Source: Mycolicibacterium sphagni
Lineage (GTDB): Bacteria > Actinomycetota > Actinomycetes > Mycobacteriales > Mycobacteriaceae
Assembly (NCBI RefSeq): GCF_002250655.1
Contig: NZ_NOZR01000012.1
Coordinates: 87,293 to 151,292, forward strand
Direction of reading: 5' to 3'
DNA length: 64,000 nt
Under the pieces are notes generated by a model that saw only the letters and a program-made list of their open reading frames with translations, made no database searches and was not told the origin of the DNA. Below are positions 10,021 through 18,603 of the stretch, piece by piece. Within the stretch, counting starts at the first letter, position 1, and each line of letters opens with the position of its first letter. Both the position numbers and the translations under genes were made by a program.

Positions 10021-10785
10021 ATGTTCGAGCAGAGCGCGGTGCCCGCGCACCCCCATCCCGCGCTTACGCAGCTGGCTGCTCTGCACCACTTCCGCACCTA
10101 CGTCGACATCGGCGTCGTGGTGGTCGTACTGGCCATGACCAACCTGCTCGCCCACTTCACCACCCCGTGGGCCAATATCGCAGTAGTGCCTGCCGCCGCC
10201 CTCGGATTGCTCGTGCTGGTGCGTTCGCGCGGATTGGGCTGGGCCGAACTCGGTCTGGGCCGCGAACATTTGAAGTCGGGCGCGCTGTACGCGCTCGGCG
10301 CGGTGCTGCTGGTGCTGACCGTCATCGCGGTGGGCGCGCTGCTGCCCTGGACCCGCCCGATGTTCCTGAACAACCACTACGCCACCCTCTCGGGTGCGCT
10401 GGTCGCGTCGATGGTCATCATCCCGCTGCAGACTGTCATTCCCGAGGAACTGGCATTCCGCGGTGTGCTGCACGGTGCGCTGGACCGCGCCTGGGGTTTT
10501 CGCGGGGTGGCCGCCGCCGGGTCGCTGCTCTTCGGTCTGTGGCATGTCGCCACCTCGTTGGGTTTGACCAGCAGCAACGTTGGCTTCACCCGGATCTTCG
10601 GTGGTGGCATGGAGGGCATGCTTGCCGGTGTGGTGATGGCGGTGCTGGCTACCGGGGCGGCTGGGTTCGTGTTCACCTGGCTGCGGCGGCGCAGCGGCAG
10701 CCTGATCGCGCCGATCGCCCTGCACTGGTCGCTCAACGGCCTCGGTGCTCTGGCCGCCGCGTTGGTCTGGCACCTGTCGACGTAA
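10021..10785 (+). CDS. CPBP family intramembrane metalloprotease
   Basis: 254 residues with about six to seven hydrophobic membrane segments. The three conserved CPBP/Rce1 motifs are present: PEELAFRGVL (the EExxxR motif, here EELAFR), FGLWHV and a final HWSLNGLG. In this family the Glu pair and the two His build a membrane-embedded active site. Actinobacterial members have mostly unknown substrates; some relatives act in self-immunity or protein maturation. It lies 45 bases after the phosphoketolase on the same strand and converges with the CGNR gene. Confidence 0.88.
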   Translation: MFEQSAVPAHPHPALTQLAALHHFRTYVDIGVVVVVLAMTNLLAHFTTPWANIAVVPAAALGLLVLVRSRGLGWAELGLGREHLKSGALYALGAVLLVLTVIAVGALLPWTRPMFLNNHYATLSGALVASMVIIPLQTVIPEELAFRGVLHGALDRAWGFRGVAAAGSLLFGLWHVATSLGLTSSNVGFTRIFGGGMEGMLAGVVMAVLATGAAGFVFTWLRRRSGSLIAPIALHWSLNGLGALAAALVWHLST

Positions 10786-10786
10786 G

Positions 10787-11374
10787 TCAGTTCTCGCTTC
10801 TGCGCCGAGCCCGGAATTCCCGGTTCTTCAGCTTGTTGCCGCACGTGGCCATGTCGCACCAGGTCCCGCCGTGGTTGCGGGATCGGTCGTAGAACGCCCA
10901 TCGGCAGTCCTCGTTGCCACAGGCCTTCAAATGCGCCCAGGTGCCGTCGCTCTGGGCGCCGGAGACCACCAGCAGCAGTGACAACAGCTTGCCTTGCAAG
11001 GAGTCGCTGTCGGCGGCCAACTGCACCATGCCATCGGCGCCCAGGCGCACCCGGACACCGGCGCTATCGGCGATCAGGGTCAACGGCTGCAGCTGAGCAT
11101 CGGAGGGCAGCGGCCCGCCGGCGTTGTGCACCAGCATCGCGCGCAGCGCTTCCCGCACGTCGCGGATCCTGCGCAGGTCGTCGGGGGTGGGAACGCCGCC
11201 GGGCGGTAGCAGGCCCTGGGCGTGCAGCCACGGCTCGGCATGGGCCACGTTCGCCAGCCGGTCGGCACCGGACTCCAGATCGAGGGTGTTGACCAGCGCC
11301 TGGATCCGAGCAAGTGGCTCGGGGGCCGGCTTTCCCTCGGTGTCCCCGAGCCACTCCGCAGGTGCCTGCGTCAT
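10787..11374 (-). CDS. CGNR zinc-finger (ABATE-type) putative stress regulator
   Basis: 195 residues from ATG 11374. The C-terminal 45 residues carry the CGNR zinc-finger pattern: C-x4-C with RWAFYDRSRNHGGTWC and then MATCGNKLKNREFRARR, the last being the eponymous CGN motif plus a basic tail. The N-terminal part fits the ABATE domain, proposed to bind a ligand. Proteins of this architecture are predicted transcription regulators. An upstream in-frame ATG at 11410 falls in the operator-like region and is less likely. The gene faces the 11496 gene across a region with ordered TGGTCA half-sites, suggesting autoregulation and control of the neighbour. Confidence 0.85.
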   Translation of the reverse strand: MTQAPAEWLGDTEGKPAPEPLARIQALVNTLDLESGADRLANVAHAEPWLHAQGLLPPGGVPTPDDLRRIRDVREALRAMLVHNAGGPLPSDAQLQPLTLIADSAGVRVRLGADGMVQLAADSDSLQGKLLSLLLVVSGAQSDGTWAHLKACGNEDCRWAFYDRSRNHGGTWCDMATCGNKLKNREFRARRRSEN

Positions 11375-11395
11375 GGACCCCAGATTAGGAGCTCG

Positions 11396-11453
11396 TGACC
11401 GGTAAATCAACTTGACTGGTCATGCGTGACCAGAGTAGCGTTTTGGGTGGTCA
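11396..11453. promoter_or_regulatory. ordered TGGTCA/TGACCA half-site array, putative operator
   Basis: Four copies of TGACC(A)/TGGTCA lie in the divergent region: 11396-11400, 11417-11422, 11427-11432 and 11448-11453. The middle two form a perfect dyad, CTGGTCA TGCG TGACCAG (11416-11433). Centre-to-centre spacings are about 21, 10 and 21 bases, which are whole helical turns, placing all sites on one DNA face. The neighbouring CGNR regulator is the obvious candidate binder. Confidence 0.55.
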
Positions 11454-11495
11454 TAAGAGAGGGCAGCGACGCCCGCCTCGGAACAGGAAAAGCCC

Positions 11496-12014
11496 ATGGG
11501 GCACAATCAGTTTCAGAATAACTTCAGCCAGGATAACTTCGGCGACATTAACACTCCGCTACCGGGTGAATTCGGCACCCCCGTGTCGGCGGATGTTCTC
11601 GAGGGCGCCACTCTCGCCGCCCGTCTGCGGGCCCGGCTCTTCGCCGGCCGTCTCGATCGCGACGTCGAAGCGGGCATCCTGCCGTTGCCGGGCAGCTCGC
11701 TGGCCGTTCACATGGCGCGGTTGACGTCGGTCGAGGAACGCGAAGCGCTCGCCCACACCCTGCGACTAGCACTCGACGAGGTGCGTTACGGCCGCCAGGG
11801 CATGTCCTCGCGCGTCCCGGTGCATCTGCAGCGACTGGCGAGCTGCCGCGGCGTGATCGATGACATCACGTTGCTGCTGCATTCGCCGCGCCCGGTGCGT
11901 GCTCGGGGCATGGCCAGGCTTCGCCTGCTGCTGTGCGACGGAAGCGGGCCGCTGTATCAGGGCGGCCGCGGTAGCCTCGCCGCGGAACTGCGCGGAATAC
12001 TCGCCGCGCTGTAG
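11496..12014 (+). CDS. conserved hypothetical protein, 172 aa
   Basis: I do not recognise a family. The first 30 residues are rich in Asn, Gln, Phe and Asp and look disordered; the rest is Leu/Arg/Ala-rich and predicted helical. There is no signal peptide, membrane segment or cofactor motif. AGGAAA lies at suitable distance before the ATG, and codon use is typical of the window, so the frame is very probably real. It is divergent from the CGNR regulator and may be under its control. A GC-rich hairpin follows the stop. Confidence 0.7.
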   Translation: MGHNQFQNNFSQDNFGDINTPLPGEFGTPVSADVLEGATLAARLRARLFAGRLDRDVEAGILPLPGSSLAVHMARLTSVEEREALAHTLRLALDEVRYGRQGMSSRVPVHLQRLASCRGVIDDITLLLHSPRPVRARGMARLRLLLCDGSGPLYQGGRGSLAAELRGILAAL

Positions 12015-12028
12015 GCCAACTCCGCCTG

Positions 12029-12059
12029 GGTGCTGTGCGCGGCGATCGCCCACAGCACC
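12029..12059 (+). terminator. hairpin after the 172-aa hypothetical gene
   Basis: GGTGCTGTG (12029-12037) pairs perfectly with CACAGCACC (12051-12059) 15 bases after the stop codon. No U-tract. It stands between convergent genes. Confidence 0.45.
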
Positions 12060-12237
12060 GCCCGGTCCTGTGCCTACCCAATCATTGACCCTGATCAATA
12101 GCGTGGCTTGCACTGCGGCACAACACTATCGGACACAGCCCAGCACAATCGGCACAAAAGGGCTGCCCGGAACACACCGAAACTTGGGTCCATCGAATCC
12201 CGATAGCAGTTGGCATGGTCCATGGGTGGATCGAGGC

Positions 12238-12756
12238 TTAGTTCGCAGGGTCGAACGTCAAGAGCGCCCATGGCAGATCGGCCTGGGCGGCCCAGTAGTT
12301 GTTGAAGAACCGCGCGACTTGGGGCGAATCGGGCGCGTCCAGTCCGCGAGGCGGCATCTCCCGCCGCTCGGCGGGCCTAGCGCTGCCAATGACGGCCTGC
12401 TCGAACCCGGCGGGTGTGTAGTAGTTCAGGATGTGGCAGACCGAATTGCCCGTCACTTTGAACGAGTGCACATGGTTTCGAGGGACATGGCCCAGCGACC
12501 CCGGCCCCAACACCAGCGTCTTGCCGCCAACCTCGACCGTCAATTCGCCTTCCATGACCCAGAACGACTCATCCGCGTGAGGATGAACGTGCGGCGGTGC
12601 GAATGCATCCTGCGGCATCCACTGCTCGATTAGTGAGTAGCGCCCCTGTGTCTGTTCTCCCGTGGCGTGAACGACCCACAAAATGTCGAGCAACCAGTAG
12701 GCCGTGGAGTCCTGCGGGGTTGAAATGAACGGATCAGAGGTGTGGATGGTTGTCAT
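12238..12756 (-). CDS. cupin-domain protein
   Basis: 172 residues from ATG 12756. The conserved cupin fold is visible: PPHVHPHADESFWVMEGELTV contains the metal-binding HxH and Glu pattern of motif 1, and GPGSLGHVPRNHVHSFKV is motif 2 with its His. Such small single-domain cupins bind a divalent metal and may be dioxygenases, isomerases or sensors; nothing here fixes which. The frame continues upstream to 12855, but the added residues are basic and unlike the family, and an AAGAAAG ribosome site precedes ATG 12756. The gene is monocistronic, with nearly 500 bases of non-coding DNA upstream. Confidence 0.82.
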   Translation of the reverse strand: MTTIHTSDPFISTPQDSTAYWLLDILWVVHATGEQTQGRYSLIEQWMPQDAFAPPHVHPHADESFWVMEGELTVEVGGKTLVLGPGSLGHVPRNHVHSFKVTGNSVCHILNYYTPAGFEQAVIGSARPAERREMPPRGLDAPDSPQVARFFNNYWAAQADLPWALLTFDPAN

Positions 12757-13241
12757 TGCGAACTTCTTTCTTCTGCTCTGGTTGGTAGCGAGGTCTATTC
12801 GAGGCGGCGATCTTCGGTACGGCCGCGACTGCGGCGCTGACCGGACGACGAGCATCCCCGCGGCCGCAAGGAGGGATCAGGCCGACACCTGTCAGGGGCC
12901 CCCATCCGGGCCGACCCTGGGCGAGCGCCACAGACGGAAAATGGCTGTGAGGCATGGTGGTGTGGACGGAATGGCGATTACCGACACGTCCGGGTTCGGA
13001 GTGAATGCTCCTGAAGTCCCGCAGCATGCGGCAGAACTCGTCCTGGACCGGCTGAGATTCCCAGCAATGGCGACGGTACACCGGTTGAGTGATTTGAGCA
13101 GATGTGCGGCTTTGGGACCAGGATTCGCTTCACGAAATCACCGATGAACTCGACCGTCATTCCAGTCAAACACCGAAACTCAAGTCCAACGAAAACCCGA
13201 CATCAATCAGCATGGTCTATCGGTCTATCGGTCGATCGAGT
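12757..13241. other. non-coding interval upstream of the cupin gene
   Basis: About 485 bases without a convincing gene on either strand. Open frames exist but have no ribosome site or family resemblance. The part after 13150 is less GC-rich than the surroundings. It presumably holds the cupin promoter; three tandem 8-base repeats lie at its far end. Confidence 0.5.
13214..13237. repeat. three tandem 8-bp repeats
   Basis: GGTCTATC, GGTCTATC and GGTCGATC follow directly on one another, ending just before the stop codon of the alcohol dehydrogenase gene. They could be a protein-binding array or a slippage product. Confidence 0.6.
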
Positions 13242-14267
13242 CTAAGGCAGCAAAACTGCCGCACCCGCGATGCGGCCTTCGGCCAGGTCGGTCAAAGCCC
13301 GATCGGCTTGTCCGAGTGGATATTCCGGAGTTGTCACCTCGATGTGATGACGGCCGGCGAACGCCAGAAACTCCCGGGCGTCGGTGCGCGTGTTCGACGT
13401 CACCGACCGAACTTGGCGCTCCTGGAACAGATGCCGCTGATAGTTCAGAGCCGGAATGTCAGTGAGGTGTATGCCCGCGATCGCCAGCGTGCCACCGCGA
13501 TCCAGTGCCTCCAGGGCGGGCAACACCAGGTCGCCGACCGGTGCGAACAGGATCGCCGCGTCAAGCTCGACCGGCGGCGGGTCGGCCGCCCCCTGCGCAG
13601 ACGCCGCGCCCAGCCCGAGTGCGAGCTCACGGGCGTCGGCACCCCGGGTCATCACGTGGACCTCGGCGCCCTGTGCCAGTGCAACCTGGGCGGTGATGTG
13701 GGCGCTGCCACCGAATCCGTACAAGCCCAGGCGTCCCCCGGGTGGCAGTTCGGCGCGCAGCAGCGACCGGTAGCCGATGATCCCGGCGCACAGCAGCGGA
13801 GCCAGCTCGCTGTCGGTGTAGCCGTCGGGTAGCCGGTGCGCGAAAGCGGCTGGAACAGTGGTGAAGTCGGCGTATCCGCCGTCGGCGTCCCAGCCGGTGT
13901 AGAGCGAGTACGGGCACAGGTTCTCCGCCCCCCGCTGGCAGTAGTCGCACACCCCGCATGTGTGCCGCAACCAGGCGACGCCGACCCGATCCCCCACGGC
14001 GAACTCGTCGCCGGCATCCGGTCCCAGGGCGACGACCTCGCCCATCACTTCGTGACCGGGGGTCACGTGCGGGCGGTGCACATCCAGGTCGCCTTCGGTG
14101 ACGTGAAGATCGGTGCGGCACACGCCGCATGCCCGCACCGCCACCAGCAATTCGCCCGATGCAGGCTGCGGAACCGGCGCGCGGGTGTCCAACTCCAACG
14201 GCTGGCTGCGCATCGGCCCCGGCCGGCGCACTCGCCAGGCGCGCATTGTGGTCGGTTCGGTCGCCAT
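13242..14267 (-). CDS. zinc-dependent alcohol dehydrogenase (MDR superfamily)
   Basis: 341 residues from ATG 14267. The catalytic zinc ligands appear in [12 protein letters not shown] (Cys) and GHEVMGEV (His-Glu). The structural zinc site [15 protein letters not shown] provides four Cys. The coenzyme site reads [11 protein letters not shown]. It resembles the AdhA-like group of mycobacterial broad-range alcohol dehydrogenases that use NAD(P) to interconvert alcohols and aldehydes. ATG 14267 is preferred to ATG 14285 because [11 protein letters not shown] matches the usual start of the family. It sits alone between an apparent non-coding region and the GlsB-type gene on the same strand. Confidence 0.9.
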   Translation of the reverse strand: MATEPTTMRAWRVRRPGPMRSQPLELDTRAPVPQPASGELLVAVRACGVCRTDLHVTEGDLDVHRPHVTPGHEVMGEVVALGPDAGDEFAVGDRVGVAWLRHTCGVCDYCQRGAENLCPYSLYTGWDADGGYADFTTVPAAFAHRLPDGYTDSELAPLLCAGIIGYRSLLRAELPPGGRLGLYGFGGSAHITAQVALAQGAEVHVMTRGADARELALGLGAASAQGAADPPPVELDAAILFAPVGDLVLPALEALDRGGTLAIAGIHLTDIPALNYQRHLFQERQVRSVTSNTRTDAREFLAFAGRHHIEVTTPEYPLGQADRALTDLAEGRIAGAAVLLP

Positions 14268-14351
14268 GTATCCATCGTGCAGCACCGGGCCAGGTATGGA
14301 CTCCGAACTGGCCGACGTCGCGGTGCGCCCCGGCGGAGTGCCGCTTGCCGG

Positions 14352-14651
14352 CTAGGTCTTGCGGACCATCCCGACGATCCACAGCAGGATCACCGAGCCG
14401 AGGATGGCGGTGAACAGGGTGAACCACCACCCGCCCGCGGCGGTATCGAGGAAGAAGCTCAGCAGGAAACCGCCGACCAGCGCGCCGATCACCCCGATGA
14501 CGATGTTCATCAGGATGCCGGAGCCACCGCCCTTGACGATCTTGCCGGCGATCCAGCCCGCCAGTGCGCCGATGATGATGTAGCCGATCCAGCCGACGCT
14601 GGTCAGCGTTGACGAACGGGCGAGAAATTCAGTTGCTGCCAGGATGTCCAT
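14352..14651 (-). CDS. GlsB/YeaQ/YmgE family stress-response membrane protein
   Basis: 99 residues from ATG 14651, which has a strong AAGGAGA ribosome site; the longer frame to 14684 lacks one. Three hydrophobic segments are interrupted by glycines: IGYIIIGALAGWIAGKIVKGG, then a GVIGALVGGFLLSFFL segment, then a C-terminal LFTAILGSVILLWIVG segment. The first segment with its AGWIAGK motif is diagnostic of the transglycosylase-associated (GlsB/YeaQ) family. Members are small inner-membrane proteins induced by general stress with no known biochemical role. Confidence 0.9.
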   Translation of the reverse strand: MDILAATEFLARSSTLTSVGWIGYIIIGALAGWIAGKIVKGGGSGILMNIVIGVIGALVGGFLLSFFLDTAAGGWWFTLFTAILGSVILLWIVGMVRKT

Positions 14652-14753
14652 GACGGTCTCCTTAGGATCGCTGGCCAGCGCCAATGCTGACCGCTATCCC
14701 TTTGGTATACCGCCGTCAGGTCACGATTGCCCGGTAGATACGGCCACGATCAC

Positions 14754-15731
14754 CTATTGACCGGGTGTCATCCCGGGAACGGGTGTCTGAACCGGGACTG
14801 GAACACCGAGCGGAATCCGGCCACCCGCCGCCGGTGGCGGCGCGTCAGCAGGCGGCGGAGCGTTCGGATCCGGTGGTGGCGGCTCCGGTGGCGGCGGCGG
14901 CGAGTAGGGCCGGATCGACTCGGCCAGTGCCTTGGCGGCCGCCGGATCGATCGGATCCTTGGCAGTGCCGAGCCAGACCACGAACCAGCGCTGGTTGCGT
15001 TGGTCCTTAGGTGCGTTGGGCACCGCGGTACCGACCACACCGGCCCAGATCTGACCGTTGGGCTTCGTGGTGTCGGTGAACTTCACCTCGTAGGACGAGA
15101 AGAAGCCCGGCATGTCAGCGGCCTGCAGCGGTCCGCTCTGCTGGTTGATTCGGACCCCGGGGAACGGCATGAAGAACTCGCCCATATCCGAGGCCAGCCG
15201 GATCGCGGCCTTGCTGTTGTCCTGCTCGGCGCCCGCGAACAGCTTCAGGTCCAGTCGGCCGAGGATGACGCTGGCATCGTTGGCGGTCACGGCCGGCTGG
15301 CCGTTTTCGGGCGGGGCGGCCTGCTTGCTCAGGAGCGCCTGGCCGTAATTCAGGCGCGACGCATCGGACACAATCCAGCCGGCGGGAAGCAGGTAGCTGA
15401 ACCCGCCTGCCGTATTCGGGACGCGGCCGGGCTCCAGCGGTGGCGGGGGCGGCGGCGCATTCGGGTCGACCGGCGGGGCGTTGGGATCTGCCGGCGGCGG
15501 CGGCGGTGCGTTCGGATCCACCGGAGCCGGCGGGACGGCCGTGGCCGTAGGTGCGGCCGGCGGTGCGGCAGGAACGGCGGGGGCCGCCGTCGTGGGTGTC
15601 GGCGTCGCGGGATCCGCGACGGCCGACGTCGACGGCAGGGCAATCGTGACGGCGCTGGCGGCGGTCACCGCGGTGACCGTAAACGCCGTCCACAGGCCCG
15701 GGCGCCGCGAAATCGGATCCGGCTGCGTCAT
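14754..15731 (-). CDS. apa: alanine- and proline-rich secreted protein Apa (fibronectin-attachment protein)
   Basis: 325 residues, the size of the M. tuberculosis 45/47-kDa antigen. Residues 1-39 are a signal peptide ending at AVADP. A long Pro/Ala/Thr-rich region with DPNAPPPPP blocks follows, then the conserved globular part beginning [20 protein letters not shown], and a second Pro-rich tail. In M. tuberculosis the orthologue (Rv1860) is a mannosylated secreted antigen that binds fibronectin and lectins; the Thr/Pro-rich segment here would be the glycosylated region. It lies 46 bases downstream of modC in the same orientation, as in M. tuberculosis, where it was once called modD. Confidence 0.95.
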   Translation of the reverse strand: MTQPDPISRRPGLWTAFTVTAVTAASAVTIALPSTSAVADPATPTPTTAAPAVPAAPPAAPTATAVPPAPVDPNAPPPPPADPNAPPVDPNAPPPPPPLEPGRVPNTAGGFSYLLPAGWIVSDASRLNYGQALLSKQAAPPENGQPAVTANDASVILGRLDLKLFAGAEQDNSKAAIRLASDMGEFFMPFPGVRINQQSGPLQAADMPGFFSSYEVKFTDTTKPNGQIWAGVVGTAVPNAPKDQRNQRWFVVWLGTAKDPIDPAAAKALAESIRPYSPPPPPEPPPPDPNAPPPADAPPPAAGGRIPLGVPVPVQTPVPGMTPGQ

Positions 15732-15777
15732 GGCGATGAACCTACCGTGTTACAGCCGTGACGCAAGTGTGGCCTGC

Positions 15778-16872
15778 TCACGATGTTGCGCGCCGCGCCG
15801 CCGCGTGCAGCACGATCTCCTGCGCCTTGACCGTGAACCACACCTCGTCGCCGGCGGCCAGCCGCAGGTTCGCCGCCGACTCCGCGGTGATGTCGGCGGC
15901 GAGCCCGGGTGCGCCGTCGGATTGCTCCTCCGCGCGCACCCGCACTCGCGAACCATCGGCGTCCAACTCCGCGACGCGGACCTGGACGCTGTTGCGCGGG
16001 CTGCCGTGCGGCAACTCCCGGTACACCGCGACCGCCGCGGGCGAAAACACCGCCACCAGCTCGTCGTCGGCGGGCGCGTCCGCGGCCGGTATGCCGTGCC
16101 AGAGTGTGCCATCAGCGGCCCGCAGCGCCTCCCGCCCGTCGCGAACCCCGCGCACCACGTTCACGCCCGCGATGCGGGCGCCGAACATGCTGCGCGGCGC
16201 GGCCAGCACGTCGCGGACCGGGCCGATCTCGGCCACGCCGCCGCTTTCGATCACCATCACCCGGTCGGCCAGCGTCAGGACGTCGAGCAGGTCGTGGGTG
16301 ATCAGTACGGTCGCGCGGCCCTCAGCCGCGGTCACCCGCCGCAGCAGCGCTCGCACCGAAGCCGCGACCGCGACGTCCAGCCCGGCCAACGGTTCGTCGA
16401 GCAACAGCACTTCCGGTTCGGCGGCCAGCGCCCGTGCGATCGCAACGCGCTGAGCCTGCCCGCCGGACAGCTGGCCCGGTTTGCGTTCGCCGAACTCGGC
16501 GAGCCCGACTTCGCCCAGCCACGTCGTGGCGCTGCGCCGGGCGACTGCGCGGCCCGCGCCCCGACTGCGCGGCGCGAATTCGACATTGGCCTGCACGCTC
16601 AGGTGCGGGAACAGCAGCGGATCCTGAAGTAGTAGGCCGACTCGACGGTCATGGGTGGCCACCTGCGTGCCCGCCGCGGTGTCGGTGAGCGTCCTGCCTC
16701 CGACGCGCACCACGCCGGAATCGGGTTGCAGCAGGCCGGCGATCACGTGCAGCGTGGTCGACTTCCCCGCGCCGTTGGGGCCCAGGATCGCCAGCACCTC
16801 CCCGGCCGCAACCTCGAAGGCCACCTCGAATGCACGCTCGGCAACCGCGGCCGAGAACTGCAACTCAGCCAC
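15778..16872 (-). CDS. modC: molybdate ABC transporter ATP-binding protein ModC
   Basis: 364 residues. The ABC domain has Walker A GPNGAGKST (31-39), the signature LSGGQ, Walker B LLLDEP and the switch His in LITHDLL. The C-terminal third is a TOBE-type regulatory domain that binds the oxyanion in ModC proteins. It energises uptake of molybdate (possibly also tungstate or sulfate). It starts six bases after modB ends and is followed by apa. The family is certain; molybdate rather than sulfate is supported by the apa-modC-modB order shared with M. tuberculosis. Confidence 0.93.
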   Translation of the reverse strand: MAELQFSAAVAERAFEVAFEVAAGEVLAILGPNGAGKSTTLHVIAGLLQPDSGVVRVGGRTLTDTAAGTQVATHDRRVGLLLQDPLLFPHLSVQANVEFAPRSRGAGRAVARRSATTWLGEVGLAEFGERKPGQLSGGQAQRVAIARALAAEPEVLLLDEPLAGLDVAVAASVRALLRRVTAAEGRATVLITHDLLDVLTLADRVMVIESGGVAEIGPVRDVLAAPRSMFGARIAGVNVVRGVRDGREALRAADGTLWHGIPAADAPADDELVAVFSPAAVAVYRELPHGSPRNSVQVRVAELDADGSRVRVRAEEQSDGAPGLAADITAESAANLRLAAGDEVWFTVKAQEIVLHAAARRATS

Positions 16873-16878
16873 CGGCGC

Positions 16879-17691
16879 TCACCCGCCGGTCCAGCCGGAC
16901 AGCCGTCGTGCCCCGAGCCCTAGGACCACCACCGCGGCCACGACGACGAGCAGAATCGATAGCGCGACCGCTGCGTCGGGGTCGCTCTCGCGCTGCAGGT
17001 AGATCTCCAGCGGCAGCGTCCTGGTGACGCCTTGCCGCGACCCGGCGAAGGTCAGCGTGGCGCCGAACTCCCCCAGTGACCGTGCGAAGGCCAGCACGGA
17101 TCCCGACACCAGACCGGGCGTCAGGAGCGGCAGGGTGACCCGCCACCACACCGTTGCCGGTTTTGCCCCCAGTGTGGCCGCTACGACGTCGTAGTCGGCC
17201 CCGGCAGTGCGGGCCGCTCCCTCCAGCGCGATCACCAAGAACGGCAGCGAGACGAACGTCTGCGCCAGCACCACCGCGGTCGTGGTGAATGCGATGCGGA
17301 TGCCGGCGGCCTCCAGGTAGCTACCGAGCAACCCCAGTCGGCCGAACGCGTACAGCAGCGCGATACCGCCGACGACCGGCGGCAATACCAGCGGCAGCAA
17401 GATCAGCGGGCGCAGCGCACGCACGACCCGCCCGTCGCTGCGCGCCAGCACCAACGCCATCGGGACGCCCAGGACCAGGCAGAATGTCGTGCTCGCGGCC
17501 GCGGTGCGCAGGCTCAGCAGCAGGGCGGCCTGCGACGGTGTGCTGGTTACCAGCGACCAGAAATGAGTCCAGTCCACCCTGACCGCCATCGCGACCAGAG
17601 GCAGGACCACGAACGCCGCACCGAGGACGGCCGGGACGTACACCCAGCGAGGCAGCGGCGGCTGCGTCCGGTGTGCGCCGCTGCGTCTCAC
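16879..17691 (-). CDS. modB: molybdate ABC transporter permease ModB
   Basis: 270 residues with six predicted membrane segments. The permease EAA loop reads [20 protein letters not shown], followed by the conserved [30 protein letters not shown]. It forms the membrane channel for ModC. The start is GTG 17691. Unlike the M. tuberculosis locus, no periplasmic binding-protein gene (modA) precedes it: the next gene upstream is the divergent SDR. Confidence 0.93.
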   Translation of the reverse strand: MRRSGAHRTQPPLPRWVYVPAVLGAAFVVLPLVAMAVRVDWTHFWSLVTSTPSQAALLLSLRTAAASTTFCLVLGVPMALVLARSDGRVVRALRPLILLPLVLPPVVGGIALLYAFGRLGLLGSYLEAAGIRIAFTTTAVVLAQTFVSLPFLVIALEGAARTAGADYDVVAATLGAKPATVWWRVTLPLLTPGLVSGSVLAFARSLGEFGATLTFAGSRQGVTRTLPLEIYLQRESDPDAAVALSILLVVVAAVVVLGLGARRLSGWTGG

Positions 17692-17746
17692 CCGTCACAC
17701 CCTAGGGCTCGGCGACACGCCGTGTCCGGATCGTGTCGCGATCACA

Positions 17747-17776
17747 TTGGCCGAATTAGCTACCGTCCAGTAACAT
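17747..17776 (+). promoter_or_regulatory. candidate SigA-type promoter of the SDR gene
   Basis: TTGGCC (17747-17752) and TAACAT (17771-17776) are separated by 18 bases and lie about 70 bases before ATG 17845, in the modB-SDR divergent region. Confidence 0.4.
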
Positions 17777-17844
17777 TTCTCTGCAATCGACACCACTGCG
17801 CGGGGCAACGAGGTCCACGGCGCGGCACGAGGAGGTCAAAGGCG

Positions 17845-18516
17845 ATGGACGTGCTGGTCACTGGTGCTGATACGGAATTGGGTCGCACGATCGCGGAAGG
17901 CTTCCGCGACGCCGGCCACAAGGTCGTCATCAGCGGCGCCCGACGCGACGACCTCGAGGTGGCTGCCAAGGAACTCGACGTCGACGCCATCGTGTGTGAC
18001 ACCACCGACCCGGCCGCGCTGGCCGAGGCGCGCACCCTGTTTCCCCATCACCTGGACACCATCGTCCACGTCCCCGCCCCCGCGTGGGTCGGTGGCGATC
18101 CCCGCACCTACACGCTCGCCGATACCGCCAAGGCGTGGCGCACCGCGCTGGATGCCACCGTGCTCTCGGCGGTGCTGCTGGTGCAGAACATCGGCGACCA
18201 CCTGCGTTCCGGCGGCTCCATCATCACAGTGGTCCCCGACCATCCGCGCGACGGCGGCGCCGACGCCGCGGTCAAGGCCGCGGTAGCGAATTGGACTGCG
18301 GGACAAGCGGATTACTTCGGAACCCGCGGCATCACTGTCAACACGGTGGCCTGCGGACGCAGCGCGGAGCCGTCCTACGACGGGCTGTCCACCACTCCGC
18401 CGTCGGTGGCCGCGGAGATCGCCCGCCTGTCACTGTTCCTGGCCACGCCCGCTGCGCGGCACATCACCGGCCAGACCGTGCACGTCGGCCGGGGCGCCCT
18501 GGCCAACTTCGGCTGA
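17845..18516 (+). CDS. short-chain dehydrogenase/reductase family protein (Rv1856c-like)
   Basis: 223 residues from ATG 17845, which has an excellent AGGAGG upstream. The N-terminus MDVLVTGADTELGRTIAEGF is an SDR nucleotide-binding start. The family's catalytic Tyr-x3-Lys is not seen in the expected place; the region reads AVANWTAGQADYFGTRGITVNTVACG, and the typical SxxxYxxxK pattern seems to be lost. It ends with the usual HITGQTVHVGRG. It is therefore an SDR-fold protein that may be a non-classical or inactive member. It is the counterpart of M. tuberculosis Rv1856c by position next to the LLM-type gene and ndh. Confidence 0.8.
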   Translation: MDVLVTGADTELGRTIAEGFRDAGHKVVISGARRDDLEVAAKELDVDAIVCDTTDPAALAEARTLFPHHLDTIVHVPAPAWVGGDPRTYTLADTAKAWRTALDATVLSAVLLVQNIGDHLRSGGSIITVVPDHPRDGGADAAVKAAVANWTAGQADYFGTRGITVNTVACGRSAEPSYDGLSTTPPSVAAEIARLSLFLATPAARHITGQTVHVGRGALANFG

Positions 18517-18590
18517 CAAGTCGCGGAGCCGAAAGGTCGGCGACCGACGCTGATAACTCAACGTTCGCCGACGCGGAATCCGGCGAGGAT

Positions 18591-18596
18591 TAATGT
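18591..18596 (+). promoter_or_regulatory. candidate -10 element for a leaderless LLM gene transcript
   Basis: TAATGT lies seven bases before GTG 18604, the spacing expected if transcription starts at the start codon itself. No Shine-Dalgarno sequence is visible before this GTG. Confidence 0.4.
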
Positions 18597-18603
18597 CGGT
18601 CGG

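Noticed and set aside
12704..13169. Possible small genes in the interval between the cupin and alcohol dehydrogenase genes
   Set aside because: Several frames of 60-147 codons on both strands, none with ribosome site, domain or consistent codon use.
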